From contig NZ_WPAG02000002.1 in assembly GCF_013602415.1 (NCBI RefSeq), positions 1,674,001 to 1,738,000 of the forward strand: 64,000 nt of DNA. The letters are read 5' to 3'. This document shows, one piece after another, positions 56,035-64,000 of the stretch. Below the pieces are notes generated by a model. That model did no database searches. It saw only the letters and a program-made list of their open reading frames with translations, and was not told where the DNA came from. The DNA is from Rhodococcus sp. B50 (GTDB taxonomy: Bacteria > Actinomycetota > Actinomycetes > Mycobacteriales > Mycobacteriaceae). Position 1 is the first letter of the stretch. Each line of letters begins with the position of its first letter. Made by a program: the position numbers and the translations under genes.

Positions 56035-57876
56035 TCAGGCTCCCTCGGCGTATTCGGGCGGCAGGGCGGCGAACATGTCACGCGTGACCGCGACCGCATT
56101 GTCGGAGCTGCCGCCGCGGACGACGAGCGTCGCGAACGCGAGATCACCGCGGTACCCGACGAACCACGAGTGCGACCCGCCTTCGACCTCGGCCTCACCG
56201 GTCTTGCCGTAGACGTCGCCCTGGTCCCGGATGCGATCGGCTGTGCCGCTGGTGATCACCAGCCGCATCATCTCGCGCAGACCCTCCACCGTCTCCGGCG
56301 TCACCGGCGGTGGTGCGCCGTCGACGACCGTCTCGCGCCCGGCGATGAGATACGGCACGGGGGTGCGGCCGGCAGCGACCGTCGCCGCGGTCAGCGCCAT
56401 CCCGAACGGACTGACGACGACCTTGCCCTGACCGAAGCCGTCCTCGGTCCGTTCGACGAGATCCTCCGCGGGAGGAACCGAACCGGTGAAGGTGGGCATC
56501 CCGACCACCTCGTAGTCGACGCCGATCCCGAACTGCGAGGCGGCCACCGTCAACGCGTCCGGCTCCATCTCGGAGGCGAGCTTGGCGAACGAGGTGTTGC
56601 AGGATCGGGCGAACGCCGTGGCGAGAGAAACCGTTCCGAGCTCGAACTCGTTGTAGTTCGGCACGCTCCGCTCCCCGATGGTGATGCGGCCGGGGCACGG
56701 AACCATGGTGGTCGGGGTCGCACGCCCGGCGGAGATCGCCGCACCGGAGGTGACGATCTTGAACGTCGACCCCGGTGGGTACTGGCCGGCCAGCGCGACG
56801 GGCCCGTCACGGTCTGCGGCCTTGTTCTGGGCCACCGCCAGGACCGCGCCCGTGGACGCCTCGATCACCACCGTCATCGCCTGTTCGGTCCGCGCGTCGA
56901 CGGCCGCCTGGGCCGCGAGCTGAAGGGGACGATCGAGGCTGACAGAGAACGACGGCACCGGCTTCGGCGGTGTCTCGGTGAGCACCCCGGTGTCTACGCC
57001 GTACTGGTTCACCACGACGACACTCCACCCCGCCGTGCCGTCGACCTCGTCGATGACGGTCTTCTTGATCTGCCCCACGAGATCGGGAGCGAAGCTGCGG
57101 TCGGTCGCGACGAGATCGGCCTGCTCGGTCACTACGACCCCGTCGATCCCGGCGAGGCGGGGGGCGACGCGTTCGTAGTCGTCCTCGCGCAGCCGCAGCA
57201 CCGCACGCGGCCCGGACGCGGCCGTCACCGATTCCGCGATGGCCTGCGCGGTGAGCGAGGAGTCGAACTCCGAGAGTGTCGATGCGAGCCGACGTGCCGC
57301 ACCGGCGACATCGGTGGCCTCCGACGCGTCGAACGCGATGCCGTAGACCGTGCCGGGGACGAGGATGTCGCTGCCGGCGTGCTCGTTGACCCGGGCGCGC
57401 GGTGCCGGGCTGCTGCGGAGCAGCATGGTCTGCCGTTCGCCGAGCTGCGGGTGCAGCGCGGACTTCGCCCACCGCACGACCCAGTCGTTCCCGCTGCGCC
57501 CCATATTGAGTTCACCGGCGTACTGCCACACCCGTTCCTTCGGCAGGTGCCATTCGTAGCTGTATCCCACGGTGGCGGAGTCGCCGCTGATCCGGGCGGA
57601 TATGGTTGCGGCCGTGAGGGATTCTGCCTGCAACCCGTCCAGGACCTCCTGCATCGCGACGGCCGCGTCATCGGGACGGTCCGTGCGGGCCGCCGCGGAG
57701 TCCACGTCCTGTGCGGCGAACGAGTCGAGAAATGCCTGGGCGGCAGCCTCGGGCCCGGCCGGTCGCGGCGTGCATGCGACGGCCAGGCCGAGGAGCACGA
57801 CAGTCGCCGACAACGCCGCGCCGATCCGGAGCGCGCGGGTGTACAGGGATGCCGGGGTGGCGCTTCGAGGTCTCAT
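56035..57876 (-). CDS. Penicillin-binding lipoprotein (Rv2864c-like)
   Basis: A 613-residue class B PBP-like transpeptidase. The signal peptide ends in lipobox AVAC (C35). An NTF2-like MecA_N domain follows, then a PBP dimerisation domain. The transpeptidase has the SxxK motif STFK in QYPPGSTFKIVTSGAA, SxN in RSCNTSFAKLA, and KTG in VYGKTGEAEVEGG. A conserved SWFVGYRGDLAFATLV strand closes it. The mycobacterial counterpart is the penicillin-binding lipoprotein Rv2864c. The start is ATG 57876. It probably takes part in peptidoglycan cross-linking or beta-lactam tolerance. Confidence 0.92.
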   Translation of the reverse strand: MRPRSATPASLYTRALRIGAALSATVVLLGLAVACTPRPAGPEAAAQAFLDSFAAQDVDSAAARTDRPDDAAVAMQEVLDGLQAESLTAATISARISGDSATVGYSYEWHLPKERVWQYAGELNMGRSGNDWVVRWAKSALHPQLGERQTMLLRSSPAPRARVNEHAGSDILVPGTVYGIAFDASEATDVAGAARRLASTLSEFDSSLTAQAIAESVTAASGPRAVLRLREDDYERVAPRLAGIDGVVVTEQADLVATDRSFAPDLVGQIKKTVIDEVDGTAGWSVVVVNQYGVDTGVLTETPPKPVPSFSVSLDRPLQLAAQAAVDARTEQAMTVVIEASTGAVLAVAQNKAADRDGPVALAGQYPPGSTFKIVTSGAAISAGRATPTTMVPCPGRITIGERSVPNYNEFELGTVSLATAFARSCNTSFAKLASEMEPDALTVAASQFGIGVDYEVVGMPTFTGSVPPAEDLVERTEDGFGQGKVVVSPFGMALTAATVAAGRTPVPYLIAGRETVVDGAPPPVTPETVEGLREMMRLVITSGTADRIRDQGDVYGKTGEAEVEGGSHSWFVGYRGDLAFATLVVRGGSSDNAVAVTRDMFAALPPEYAEGA

Positions 57877-57908
57877 CGCCCGTCATCGTAGGCAGAACCG
57901 TCGGGAAA

Positions 57909-58745
57909 TCAGTCGAGCAGCACCGTGGAGAACGTCGCGACCTGACGGAATCCTGCGCGGGCGTAAGCCCCGCGGGCCGGGGCGTTGAAGCTGTTGACGT
58001 AGAGGCTCGGCAGGCGACCGCTGCGGGCAACCGCGCACGCCACAGCGGCTGTACCGATCGTGCCGAGACCCGTGCCGCGGTGCGCCGGATCGACCCAGAC
58101 GCCCTGGATCTGACCCACCGCGGACGACTGCGAGCCCACCTCCGCCTTGAACACGACCTGCCCGTTCTCGAAGCGCGCCCAGGCGCGTCCCGCCCCGATC
58201 AGACTCGCGACGCGACGCCGGTAGCCCGCACCGCCGTCACCGGTCCGTGGATCGATGCCGACCTCCTCGATGAACATCGAGATCGCGGCGGGCAGATACA
58301 CATCGAGTTCGTCGGGCCGCACGAGCCGGACCTGCGGGTCGGGGTCCACGAGCGGTTCGCGGTCGAGAACGAGGAGCGGTTGCTCGGCGCGCACCTCGCG
58401 GGGAGCGCCCCACGCGGATTCGAGCCGCTCCCACATGGGCAGCGCGTACTCGGCGCGACCGACGATGGACGAACACAATCGCGGACCGCGACTCGCGCGT
58501 TCGGCGAACGCCTGGATGTCGTCCGGGCTGCCCAGCAACGGAATGAGGTTGGCACCCGAGAAGCACAGCGACGTCTCCGGTCCGCCGCGGCTCCACATCT
58601 CGCCGCCGACGGCACGTCCGTCGAGTCCGTACTCCTCGATGCGGCCGGCCACCATGCACGCGGCGACGGGGTCTCGGGCGAGCACCCGGAGCACCGCGGC
58701 GGTGTCACGTCCGCCCAACGACCGGACACCCAGAAGCTTGAGCAC
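57909..58745 (-). CDS. GNAT-family acetyltransferase with N-terminal DUF4081 domain
   Basis: A 278-residue protein. The N-terminal part (residues 1-130, including VLARDPVAACMVAGRIEEYGL and GEMWSRGGPETSLCFSGANLIPL) is a GNAT-associated domain; the C-terminal half is a GNAT fold with the acetyl-CoA loop IQGVWVDPAHRGTGLG and a late RSGRLPSLYVNSFNAPARGAYARAGFR. GTG 58745 has GGTGGTGAG about 3 bases upstream; TTG 58766 is the alternative. Position matches Rv2867c, next to the penicillin-binding lipoprotein and gcpE. Substrate unknown. Confidence 0.88.
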   Translation of the reverse strand: MLKLLGVRSLGGRDTAAVLRVLARDPVAACMVAGRIEEYGLDGRAVGGEMWSRGGPETSLCFSGANLIPLLGSPDDIQAFAERASRGPRLCSSIVGRAEYALPMWERLESAWGAPREVRAEQPLLVLDREPLVDPDPQVRLVRPDELDVYLPAAISMFIEEVGIDPRTGDGGAGYRRRVASLIGAGRAWARFENGQVVFKAEVGSQSSAVGQIQGVWVDPAHRGTGLGTIGTAAVACAVARSGRLPSLYVNSFNAPARGAYARAGFRQVATFSTVLLD

Positions 58746-58859
58746 TCGCTCACCACCCGTCGACAAGCCGATACGACATCAGGGTGCCATGTCGGGCGGC
58801 AGCCTGGAAACCGGAGGCCCCGAAAGTGAGAGAAGCCCGCCCCGTGCGCCCCACCTGTA

Positions 58860-60014
58860 TCAGCCGACCGACACCACGGGACCGCCGCCCGAGGCGTCAC
58901 CTTCCATCTCGTCGGCGATCCGCATCGCTTCCTCGATGAGCGTCTCGACGATCTGCGCCTCGGGCACGGTCTTGATGACCTTGCCCTTGACGAAGATCTG
59001 GCCCTTGCCGTTTCCGGAAGCCACACCGAGGTCGGCCTCGCGGGCCTCCCCGGGGCCGTTGACGACGCAGCCCATCACCGCGACCCGCAACGGCACCTCC
59101 ATGCCTTCGAGGCCGGCCGTGACCTCGTTCGCGAGCGAGTAGACGTCCACCTGAGCGCGGCCGCAGGACGGGCAGGAGACGATCTCGAGCTTGCGGGGAC
59201 GCAGGTTCAGCGACTGCAGGATCTGCGTGCCGACCTTGATCTCCTCGGCGGGCGGCGCCGAGAGCGACACGCGGATCGTGTCGCCGATGCCCTCGCTCAG
59301 AAGCGCGCCGAAGGCCACAGCCGACTTGATGGTGCCCTGGAAAGCCGGACCGGCCTCGGTGACACCCAGATGCAGCGGGTAGTCGCACTGCGCGGCGAGC
59401 TGCCGGTAGGCCTCGACCATCACGACAGGGTCGTTGTGCTTGACGGAGATCTTGATGTCGCCGAAGCCGTGTTCCTCGAACAGGCCGGCCTCCCACAACG
59501 CCGACTCGACGAGTGCTTCCGGGGTGGCCCTGCCGTACTTGGCCATCAGGCGGGGATCGAGCGAACCGGCGTTCACGCCGATGCGGATGGGGATTCCGGC
59601 ATCGCCGGCCGCCTTCGCGACCTCCTTGACGCGACCGTCGAACTCCTTGATGTTGCCGGGATTGACGCGCACGGCCGCACAGCCGGCGTCGATCGCGGCG
59701 AAGATGTACCGCGGCTGGAAGTGGATGTCGGCGATCACCGGGATCTTGCTCTTCTTCGCGATGATCGGGAGCGCGTCGGCGTCCTCCTGGCGCGGGCACG
59801 CGACACGCACGATGTCGCATCCGGACGCCGTGAGCTCGGCGATCTGCTGGAGAGTGGCGTTCACATCGTGCGTCTTCGTGGTGGTCATCGACTGCACGGA
59901 CACCGGGTGATCGCTGCCGACACCGACATTTCCGACCATGAGCTGGCGGGTCTTGCGTCGGGGTGCGAGGACCGCAGGAATTTCGGGCATGCCCAATCCG
60001 ACGGGGCTGGTCAC
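58860..60014 (-). CDS. ispG: 4-hydroxy-3-methylbut-2-enyl diphosphate synthase (flavodoxin/ferredoxin)
   Basis: IspG (GcpE) converts MEcPP to HMBPP in the MEP isoprenoid pathway. The 384 residues contain the TIM-barrel opening [20 protein letters not shown]. The C-terminal [4Fe-4S] cluster domain has cysteines in [11 protein letters not shown] and in [17 protein letters not shown], with the catalytic Glu in NGPGEA. GAAGG lies 6 bases before GTG 60014; the frame extends upstream without a better start. It follows rip1 and dxr on the same strand, so the two MEP genes lie close together. Confidence 0.96.
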   Translation of the reverse strand: MTSPVGLGMPEIPAVLAPRRKTRQLMVGNVGVGSDHPVSVQSMTTTKTHDVNATLQQIAELTASGCDIVRVACPRQEDADALPIIAKKSKIPVIADIHFQPRYIFAAIDAGCAAVRVNPGNIKEFDGRVKEVAKAAGDAGIPIRIGVNAGSLDPRLMAKYGRATPEALVESALWEAGLFEEHGFGDIKISVKHNDPVVMVEAYRQLAAQCDYPLHLGVTEAGPAFQGTIKSAVAFGALLSEGIGDTIRVSLSAPPAEEIKVGTQILQSLNLRPRKLEIVSCPSCGRAQVDVYSLANEVTAGLEGMEVPLRVAVMGCVVNGPGEAREADLGVASGNGKGQIFVKGKVIKTVPEAQIVETLIEEAMRIADEMEGDASGGGPVVSVG

Positions 60015-60059
60015 AGTTCGCCTTCTTTCGTCGCTACTCGGCAAGTCTACCGGCGCAGA

Positions 60060-61277
60060 TCAGAACAGCTTGATGGGGTTGACGATGTCTGCTGTGAGTG
60101 TGAGCACCATGTATGCCCCACCGACGACCACCGCCACATAGGTCAGCGGCAGCAGTTTCATGTAGTCCACGGGCGGGCCGACGGGCAGCCCGCGCAGGCC
60201 GCGCAGCCAATTTCGGGCCTTCTCGTAGATCGCGACGGCCATGTGTCCGCCGTCGAGGGGCAGCAACGGGAGGAGGTTGAACGCACCGAGGAAGAAGTTC
60301 AGCTGTGCGAGCAACAGCACGAACGATTCCCAGATGCCGCGCTCGGCGAACTGGCCACCGATGACACTGGCCCCGACGACGCTCACCGGGGTGTCGACCG
60401 CACGCTCTCCCCCGGTGACGGCCGTCCACAGGTCGGCGACCTTGCTCGGCAGGCTCACGAGTGCCTCGGCGGTACGGACCGCGAGGTAGCCGGTGAAGTC
60501 GAGGGTGGCGGGGATCGCTGTCAGCGGCGTGTACTCGATGATTCCCGGCTCACCACCGACACCGATCGCACCGACCGTCCGGGAGACGGGTTCGGCGTCG
60601 GGCGACTCGCTCTCGTACACCCAGCGTTGGACCTGCTGCACCGTGACCGGCACGGTGAGGGTCTCGTCGCCGCGCTCGACGGTGAACGGCACCGTGCCCG
60701 ACAGCGGCTGCGTGGCCCGGACGAGGTCGCCGAACGTCTCGACGGGCTGCCCGTCCACCGCGACGATCACATCGCCCGGTTCGATGCCGGCCTGTTCGGC
60801 CGGACCGGGGCCCGAACAGTCGGCAGGGGTGTAGTCGGGCGGACCGTCCTGGGTCGGTGCGGCACAACCGACGGTGCCCACCACCGCGCGATTGTCGGTG
60901 TTGGGCAGTCCCGCGGTCGCAGCGAGGCCGTAGATGAGCACGATGCCGAGCAGGAAGTTCATCGCGATGCCGCCGGACATCACGACCAGACGCTTCCACG
61001 TCTTCTGCTTGTACATCGCGCGGTCGACCTCGTCGGGTGCGAGTTCGTCCAGGGCCGTCATGCCCGCGATGTCGCAGAACCCGCCGGCCGGAACGGCTTT
61101 GAGACCGTATTCGGTCTCACCGCGGCGGAACGCGAACACGCGCGGGCCGAAACCGATGTAGTAGCGACGGACCTTCATGCCCAGTTTCTGCGCCGTCCAC
61201 ATGTGGCCGGCCTCGTGCAGGGCGATGGAGATGGCGATGCCGAGGGCGAACACCACCACGCCCAGTGCGAACATCAT
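60060..61277 (-). CDS. rip1: Site-2 membrane protease, Rip1/RseP family (M50)
   Basis: Intramembrane zinc protease that cleaves anti-sigma factors, releasing sigma factors in mycobacteria. The 405 residues have HEAGH at 21-25 in the first helix, and the second metal-binding segment NLLPLLPLDGGHM near residue 340. A PDZ domain lies between, with GPGPAEQAGIEPGDVIVAVDGQPVETFG. Four or so transmembrane helices are visible. It lies between dxr and ispG, the mycobacterial Rv2869c position. The substrate in this organism is unknown. Confidence 0.93.
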   Translation of the reverse strand: MMFALGVVVFALGIAISIALHEAGHMWTAQKLGMKVRRYYIGFGPRVFAFRRGETEYGLKAVPAGGFCDIAGMTALDELAPDEVDRAMYKQKTWKRLVVMSGGIAMNFLLGIVLIYGLAATAGLPNTDNRAVVGTVGCAAPTQDGPPDYTPADCSGPGPAEQAGIEPGDVIVAVDGQPVETFGDLVRATQPLSGTVPFTVERGDETLTVPVTVQQVQRWVYESESPDAEPVSRTVGAIGVGGEPGIIEYTPLTAIPATLDFTGYLAVRTAEALVSLPSKVADLWTAVTGGERAVDTPVSVVGASVIGGQFAERGIWESFVLLLAQLNFFLGAFNLLPLLPLDGGHMAVAIYEKARNWLRGLRGLPVGPPVDYMKLLPLTYVAVVVGGAYMVLTLTADIVNPIKLF

Positions 61278-61292
61278 GAGTGGCCGATCCTC

Positions 61293-62444
61293 CTATACGA
61301 GTGTGCGCGCCCGGTCGCGGGCCCAGCCGTCGGCGGCGAGCACGTCGTCCACGGTACTGGGTTCGGCGGACCACTCGTGTGCGTCGTTCAGCACGGCCTC
61401 GACGGTCTGCACGATCCGCGGGAACGACAGGTTTCCGGCGAGGAAGGCCTCCGCAGCCACTTCGTTGGCCGCGTTGTAGACGGCGGTGAGACATCCACCA
61501 CCGGCACCCGCCTGGCGTGCGAGCCGCACCGCGGGGAATACGTCGTCGTCGAGGGGTTCGAACTCCCAGGTCGAGGCCGTCGAGAAGTCGAGTGACGGTG
61601 CGGCGTGCGGGACCCGGTGCGGCCAGCCGAGAGCCAACGCGATCGGCAGCTTCATGGACGGCGGCGATGCCTGGGCGAGCGTGGAACCGTCGACGAAGGT
61701 GACCATCGAGTGCACGATCGACTGCGGATGCACCGTCACGTCGATCCGGTCGTAGTCCACACCGAAGAGCAGGTGCGTCTCGATGAGTTCGAGTCCCTTG
61801 TTGACGAGCGTCGCCGAATTGAGGGTGTTCATCGGCCCCATCGACCAGGTGGGGTGAGCGCCGGCCTGCTCGGGCGTCACCGATTCGAGGCGGTCCGAAG
61901 CCCAGCCCCGGAACGGGCCGCCCGAGGCGGTGAGCACGAGACGCGCCACCTCGTCGCCGGTGCCACCACGCAGGCACTGCGCCAGCGCGGAGTGTTCCGA
62001 GTCGACGGGAACGATCTGGCCGGGTGCCGCCGCCGTCGTGACGAGCGATCCGCCCGCGACCAGCGACTCCTTGTTCGCCAACGCGAGTCGCGCACCGGTG
62101 CCGAGCGCCGCGAGGGTCGGTTCGAGACCGAGGGAGCCGACGAGGGCGTTGAGCACGACGTCCGCGTCGACCTCGCGCACGAGTTCGGTGACGGCGGCCG
62201 GGCCGCTCCGGACCGGCAGGTCGAGTCGTGCGGCGGAGTCGGGATCGGCCACGGCGACCTCGCGTACGCCGGTCGCGCGGATCTGCTCGGCGAGCAGGTC
62301 CGTCCTGCCGCCGCCGGCGGCGAGACCGACGACTTCGAAGTCGTCGGGGTTGGCGGCGATCACGTCGAGTGCCTGGGTACCGATGGAACCGGTGCTGCCC
62401 AGCAGGAGCACCCGGGTGCGGGAAGAAGATCGAGTGTCGGCCAC
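61293..62444 (-). CDS. dxr: 1-deoxy-D-xylulose-5-phosphate reductoisomerase
   Basis: Dxr makes MEP from DXP with NADPH. The 383 residues open [29 protein letters not shown] (NADPH loop). Active-site runs follow: [37 protein letters not shown] and [27 protein letters not shown], which carry the metal and phosphate ligands. GTG 62444 is used; GTG 62462 is alternative. It precedes rip1 by 15 bases. The fosmidomycin-binding residues are in conserved motifs, so the enzyme should be active. Confidence 0.95.
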   Translation of the reverse strand: MADTRSSSRTRVLLLGSTGSIGTQALDVIAANPDDFEVVGLAAGGGRTDLLAEQIRATGVREVAVADPDSAARLDLPVRSGPAAVTELVREVDADVVLNALVGSLGLEPTLAALGTGARLALANKESLVAGGSLVTTAAAPGQIVPVDSEHSALAQCLRGGTGDEVARLVLTASGGPFRGWASDRLESVTPEQAGAHPTWSMGPMNTLNSATLVNKGLELIETHLLFGVDYDRIDVTVHPQSIVHSMVTFVDGSTLAQASPPSMKLPIALALGWPHRVPHAAPSLDFSTASTWEFEPLDDDVFPAVRLARQAGAGGGCLTAVYNAANEVAAEAFLAGNLSFPRIVQTVEAVLNDAHEWSAEPSTVDDVLAADGWARDRARTLV

Positions 62445-62593
62445 GCGAGCATTGTTCCCCACGCACCTGAAGGGTTCCTGAACCGCCCGGTCTCCACACC
62501 CCGGGAGGCGCCACGTATGCCCCGCTTCGTACGACAGGGGGTCGTATGTCACGATAAGCAGCAACAGAAGCATCTGGTGAGCAGGAGGAAGCC

Positions 62594-62842
62594 GTGGCCG
62601 GTACCGAGTTGCAGTCCACTCGTAGTGATGTGGCGGCGGAAGTTCCGTCGGCCGAGTGGGGTTGGAGCGGGGAAGCCCCCAAGTTCTTCCGCGTCATGGC
62701 CCTGGTCGTCGCGGCGTTCCTGCTGCTGATGCTCATCGGCAACCACGAAGGGCACGTCGAGAGCCTGTACCTGATCGGTTCGGCAGCCCTGCTGATCTTC
62801 ATCGTCGCGCGCGACGCGGTGCGCCGGCGCCGTCTGCGCTAG
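62594..62842 (+). CDS. DUF2631 membrane protein
   Basis: An 82-residue protein, [20 protein letters not shown] then [28 protein letters not shown], with two hydrophobic helices (residues about 34-48 and 58-72) and a basic C-terminus (RRRRLR). It matches the DUF2631 family of actinobacteria, at the position of Rv2876. GGAGG lies 5 bases before GTG 62594. Function unknown. It is the only plus-strand gene in the last 8 kb. Confidence 0.8.
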   Translation: MAGTELQSTRSDVAAEVPSAEWGWSGEAPKFFRVMALVVAAFLLLMLIGNHEGHVESLYLIGSAALLIFIVARDAVRRRRLR

Positions 62843-62853
62843 CCCACGAACGT

Positions 62854-62889
62854 ACAGGGCCCGTCCGGAATTCTCCGGACGGGCCCTGT
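62854..62889. terminator. Bidirectional terminator between DUF2631 gene and rlmN
   Basis: ACAGGGCCCGTCCGGA, ATTC loop, TCCGGACGGGCCCTGT: a perfect 16-bp stem with a 4-base loop, 11 bases past the DUF2631 stop and 18 bases past the rlmN stop on the opposite strand. Confidence 0.85.
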
Positions 62890-62907
62890 CATGTCTTCGG
62901 TGCCGCC

Positions 62908-64000
62908 TCAGCCTTCGGCGGCGAGCTGACCGCAGGCTGCCGCGATCTCCTGGCCACGCGTGTCGCGCACGGTGCACGAGACGCCCTGGGCTTGGACGCG
63001 GCGCACGAATTCACGTTCGACGTCCTTCGGGCTGGCATCCCACTCGCTGCCCGGTGTGGGGTTCAGTGGGATCAAGTTGACGTGCACGAGCGATCCGAGT
63101 GCCTTGTGGAGCTTCTTGCCGAGCATGTCGGCGCGCCACGGCTGGTCGTTGACGTCGCGGATGAGGGCGTATTCGATCGAGACCCGCCGGCCGGTCTTGT
63201 CGGCGTAGTACCGCGCCGCCTCGAGAACCTCGGCGACCGACCACCTGTTGTTGACCGGAACAAGGGTGTCGCGCAGTTCGTCGTCCGGGGTGTGCAGCGA
63301 CACCGCGAGGGTGACGCTCAGACCTTCGTCGGCGAGGCGCCGGATCGCCGGCGCCAGTCCCACAGTGGAGACGGTGACCGACCGCTGCGACAGGCCGAGT
63401 CCTTCGGGGGCCGGTGAGGTGATGCGGCGCACCGCCGCGACCACCCGCTTGTAATTCGCGAGCGGCTCCCCCATGCCCATGAACACGACGTTCGACAACC
63501 GTCCCGGTCCACCGGCGACGTCACCGTCGCGCAGCGCCGCTGCCGCCGCACGCACCTGATCGACGATCTCCGCCGTGGACAGGTTGCGGTCGAGACCGCC
63601 CTGGCCGGTCGCGCAGAACGGGCACGCCATGCCGCAACCCGCCTGGCTCGAGATGCACAGCGTGGCGCGGTCGGGATACCGCATGAGCACGCTCTCGAGC
63701 AGGGTGCCGTCGTGGGCGCGCCACAGCGTCTTGCGGGTCTCACCTCCGTCGCACGCGATGTGCTTGACCGCGCTGAGCAGAGGCGGGAACAGCGACTGCC
63801 CCACCTTGTCGCGGACGGAGGCGGGCAGATCGGTCATCTTCGCCGGATCCGCCTCGAGCCGTCCGTAGTACTGCCGGGCGAGCTGGTCGGCGCGAAAGGC
63901 CGGCAGCCCCAGTTCGCGCACCGCATCGCGACGCTGATCTGCGTCGAGGTCGGCGAGATGGCGCGGCGGCAGACCACGCTTGGGTGCATCGAAGACCAGG
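62908..64000 (-). CDS. rlmN: Dual-specificity 23S rRNA/tRNA adenine C2-methyltransferase (5' end outside window)
   Basis: Radical-SAM enzyme that methylates C2 of A2503 in 23S rRNA and A37 in some tRNAs. The radical-SAM Cys motif is [20 protein letters not shown]. Family stretches include [46 protein letters not shown] and [17 protein letters not shown]. The C-terminal Cys in [20 protein letters not shown] is also present. The frame continues unbroken to the right edge ([19 protein letters not shown]), so the start is outside the window; the internal GTG at 63921 is not the start. Confidence 0.95.
   Translation of the reverse strand, partial: LVFDAPKRGLPPRHLADLDADQRRDAVRELGLPAFRADQLARQYYGRLEADPAKMTDLPASVRDKVGQSLFPPLLSAVKHIACDGGETRKTLWRAHDGTLLESVLMRYPDRATLCISSQAGCGMACPFCATGQGGLDRNLSTAEIVDQVRAAAAALRDGDVAGGPGRLSNVVFMGMGEPLANYKRVVAAVRRITSPAPEGLGLSQRSVTVSTVGLAPAIRRLADEGLSVTLAVSLHTPDDELRDTLVPVNNRWSVAEVLEAARYYADKTGRRVSIEYALIRDVNDQPWRADMLGKKLHKALGSLVHVNLIPLNPTPGSEWDASPKDVEREFVRRVQAQGVSCTVRDTRGQEIAAACGQLAAEG

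Noticed and set aside
63908..63921. GTG at 63921 as the rlmN start
   Set aside because: The frame is open to the window edge with family-like sequence upstream, so the gene is cut by the edge.

Overview
The window is high-GC actinobacterial chromosome, most like Rhodococcus or a close relative in the Mycobacteriales. The case rests on dense overlapping genes, many GTG starts, mycothione reductase, a WS/DGAT-type acyltransferase, PptT with its hydrolase, MapB, an EfpA-type exporter, a Rip1-type protease, and a backbone order that matches, from memory, the M. tuberculosis Rv2773c-Rv2880c interval. I see no rRNA, tRNA, CRISPR array, transposase or prophage gene. Both window edges cut genes: a small membrane protein on the left and rlmN on the right.

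Layout. 0-2.5 kb (minus): small membrane protein, dapB, pepR. 2.6-10.7 kb (minus): a complete respiratory nitrate reductase operon narK-narG-narH-narJ-narI, lying between pnp and pepR. 10.9-16.4 kb (minus): pnp, rpsO, an atypical WS/DGAT-like protein, ribF. 16.4-19.8 kb (plus): a manganese-type ABC transporter (mntA-mntB-mntC) and a DtxR/MntR-family regulator; the ATPase frame lacks its expected stop. 19.9-30.9 kb (minus): truB, pptT, pptH-like phosphoesterase, MATE exporter, nrnA, rbfA, DUF503, infB, ylxR, nusA, rimP. This is a translation and RNA-metabolism block joined to phosphopantetheinylation genes. 31.0-32.0 kb (plus): a Tat-type lipoprotein and a ferritin-like partner. 32.0-32.6 kb (minus): an O-methyltransferase.

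32.6-37.4 kb (minus) holds the best candidate for an undescribed system. It is a compact six-gene run: FecB-type lipoprotein, FecCD permease, ATPase, two mutually related ThuA/GATase-like proteins, and a small FmdE-like protein. A 15/19 IdeR/DtxR iron box lies immediately upstream, so an iron-regulated metal or metal-chelate uptake and processing operon is inferred. 37.5-45.5 kb: proS (minus), yaaA (plus), FUSC-family protein, efpA-type exporter, cysG and mqo (minus). 45.7-48.1 kb (plus): an alpha/beta hydrolase and mtr. 48.2-50.9 kb: a small alpha/beta protein (minus), then a YtrA-type GntR regulator with its ABC transporter (plus) behind a perfect palindromic operator. 51-64 kb: mapB, an acyl-CoA synthetase, a GAF-LuxR regulator, an APC permease, a penicillin-binding lipoprotein, a GNAT protein, the MEP-pathway genes ispG and dxr flanking rip1, a DUF2631 protein and rlmN.

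Two regulatory themes stand out. Several genes show a TANNNT-like -10 element exactly six bases before a GTG, which predicts leaderless mRNAs (ribF, mntA, mntR and the hydrolase at 45736). A TAGGCT -10 recurs before ribF, rpsO, rimP and proS. All functional statements come from reading motifs and family knowledge; no database search was run.
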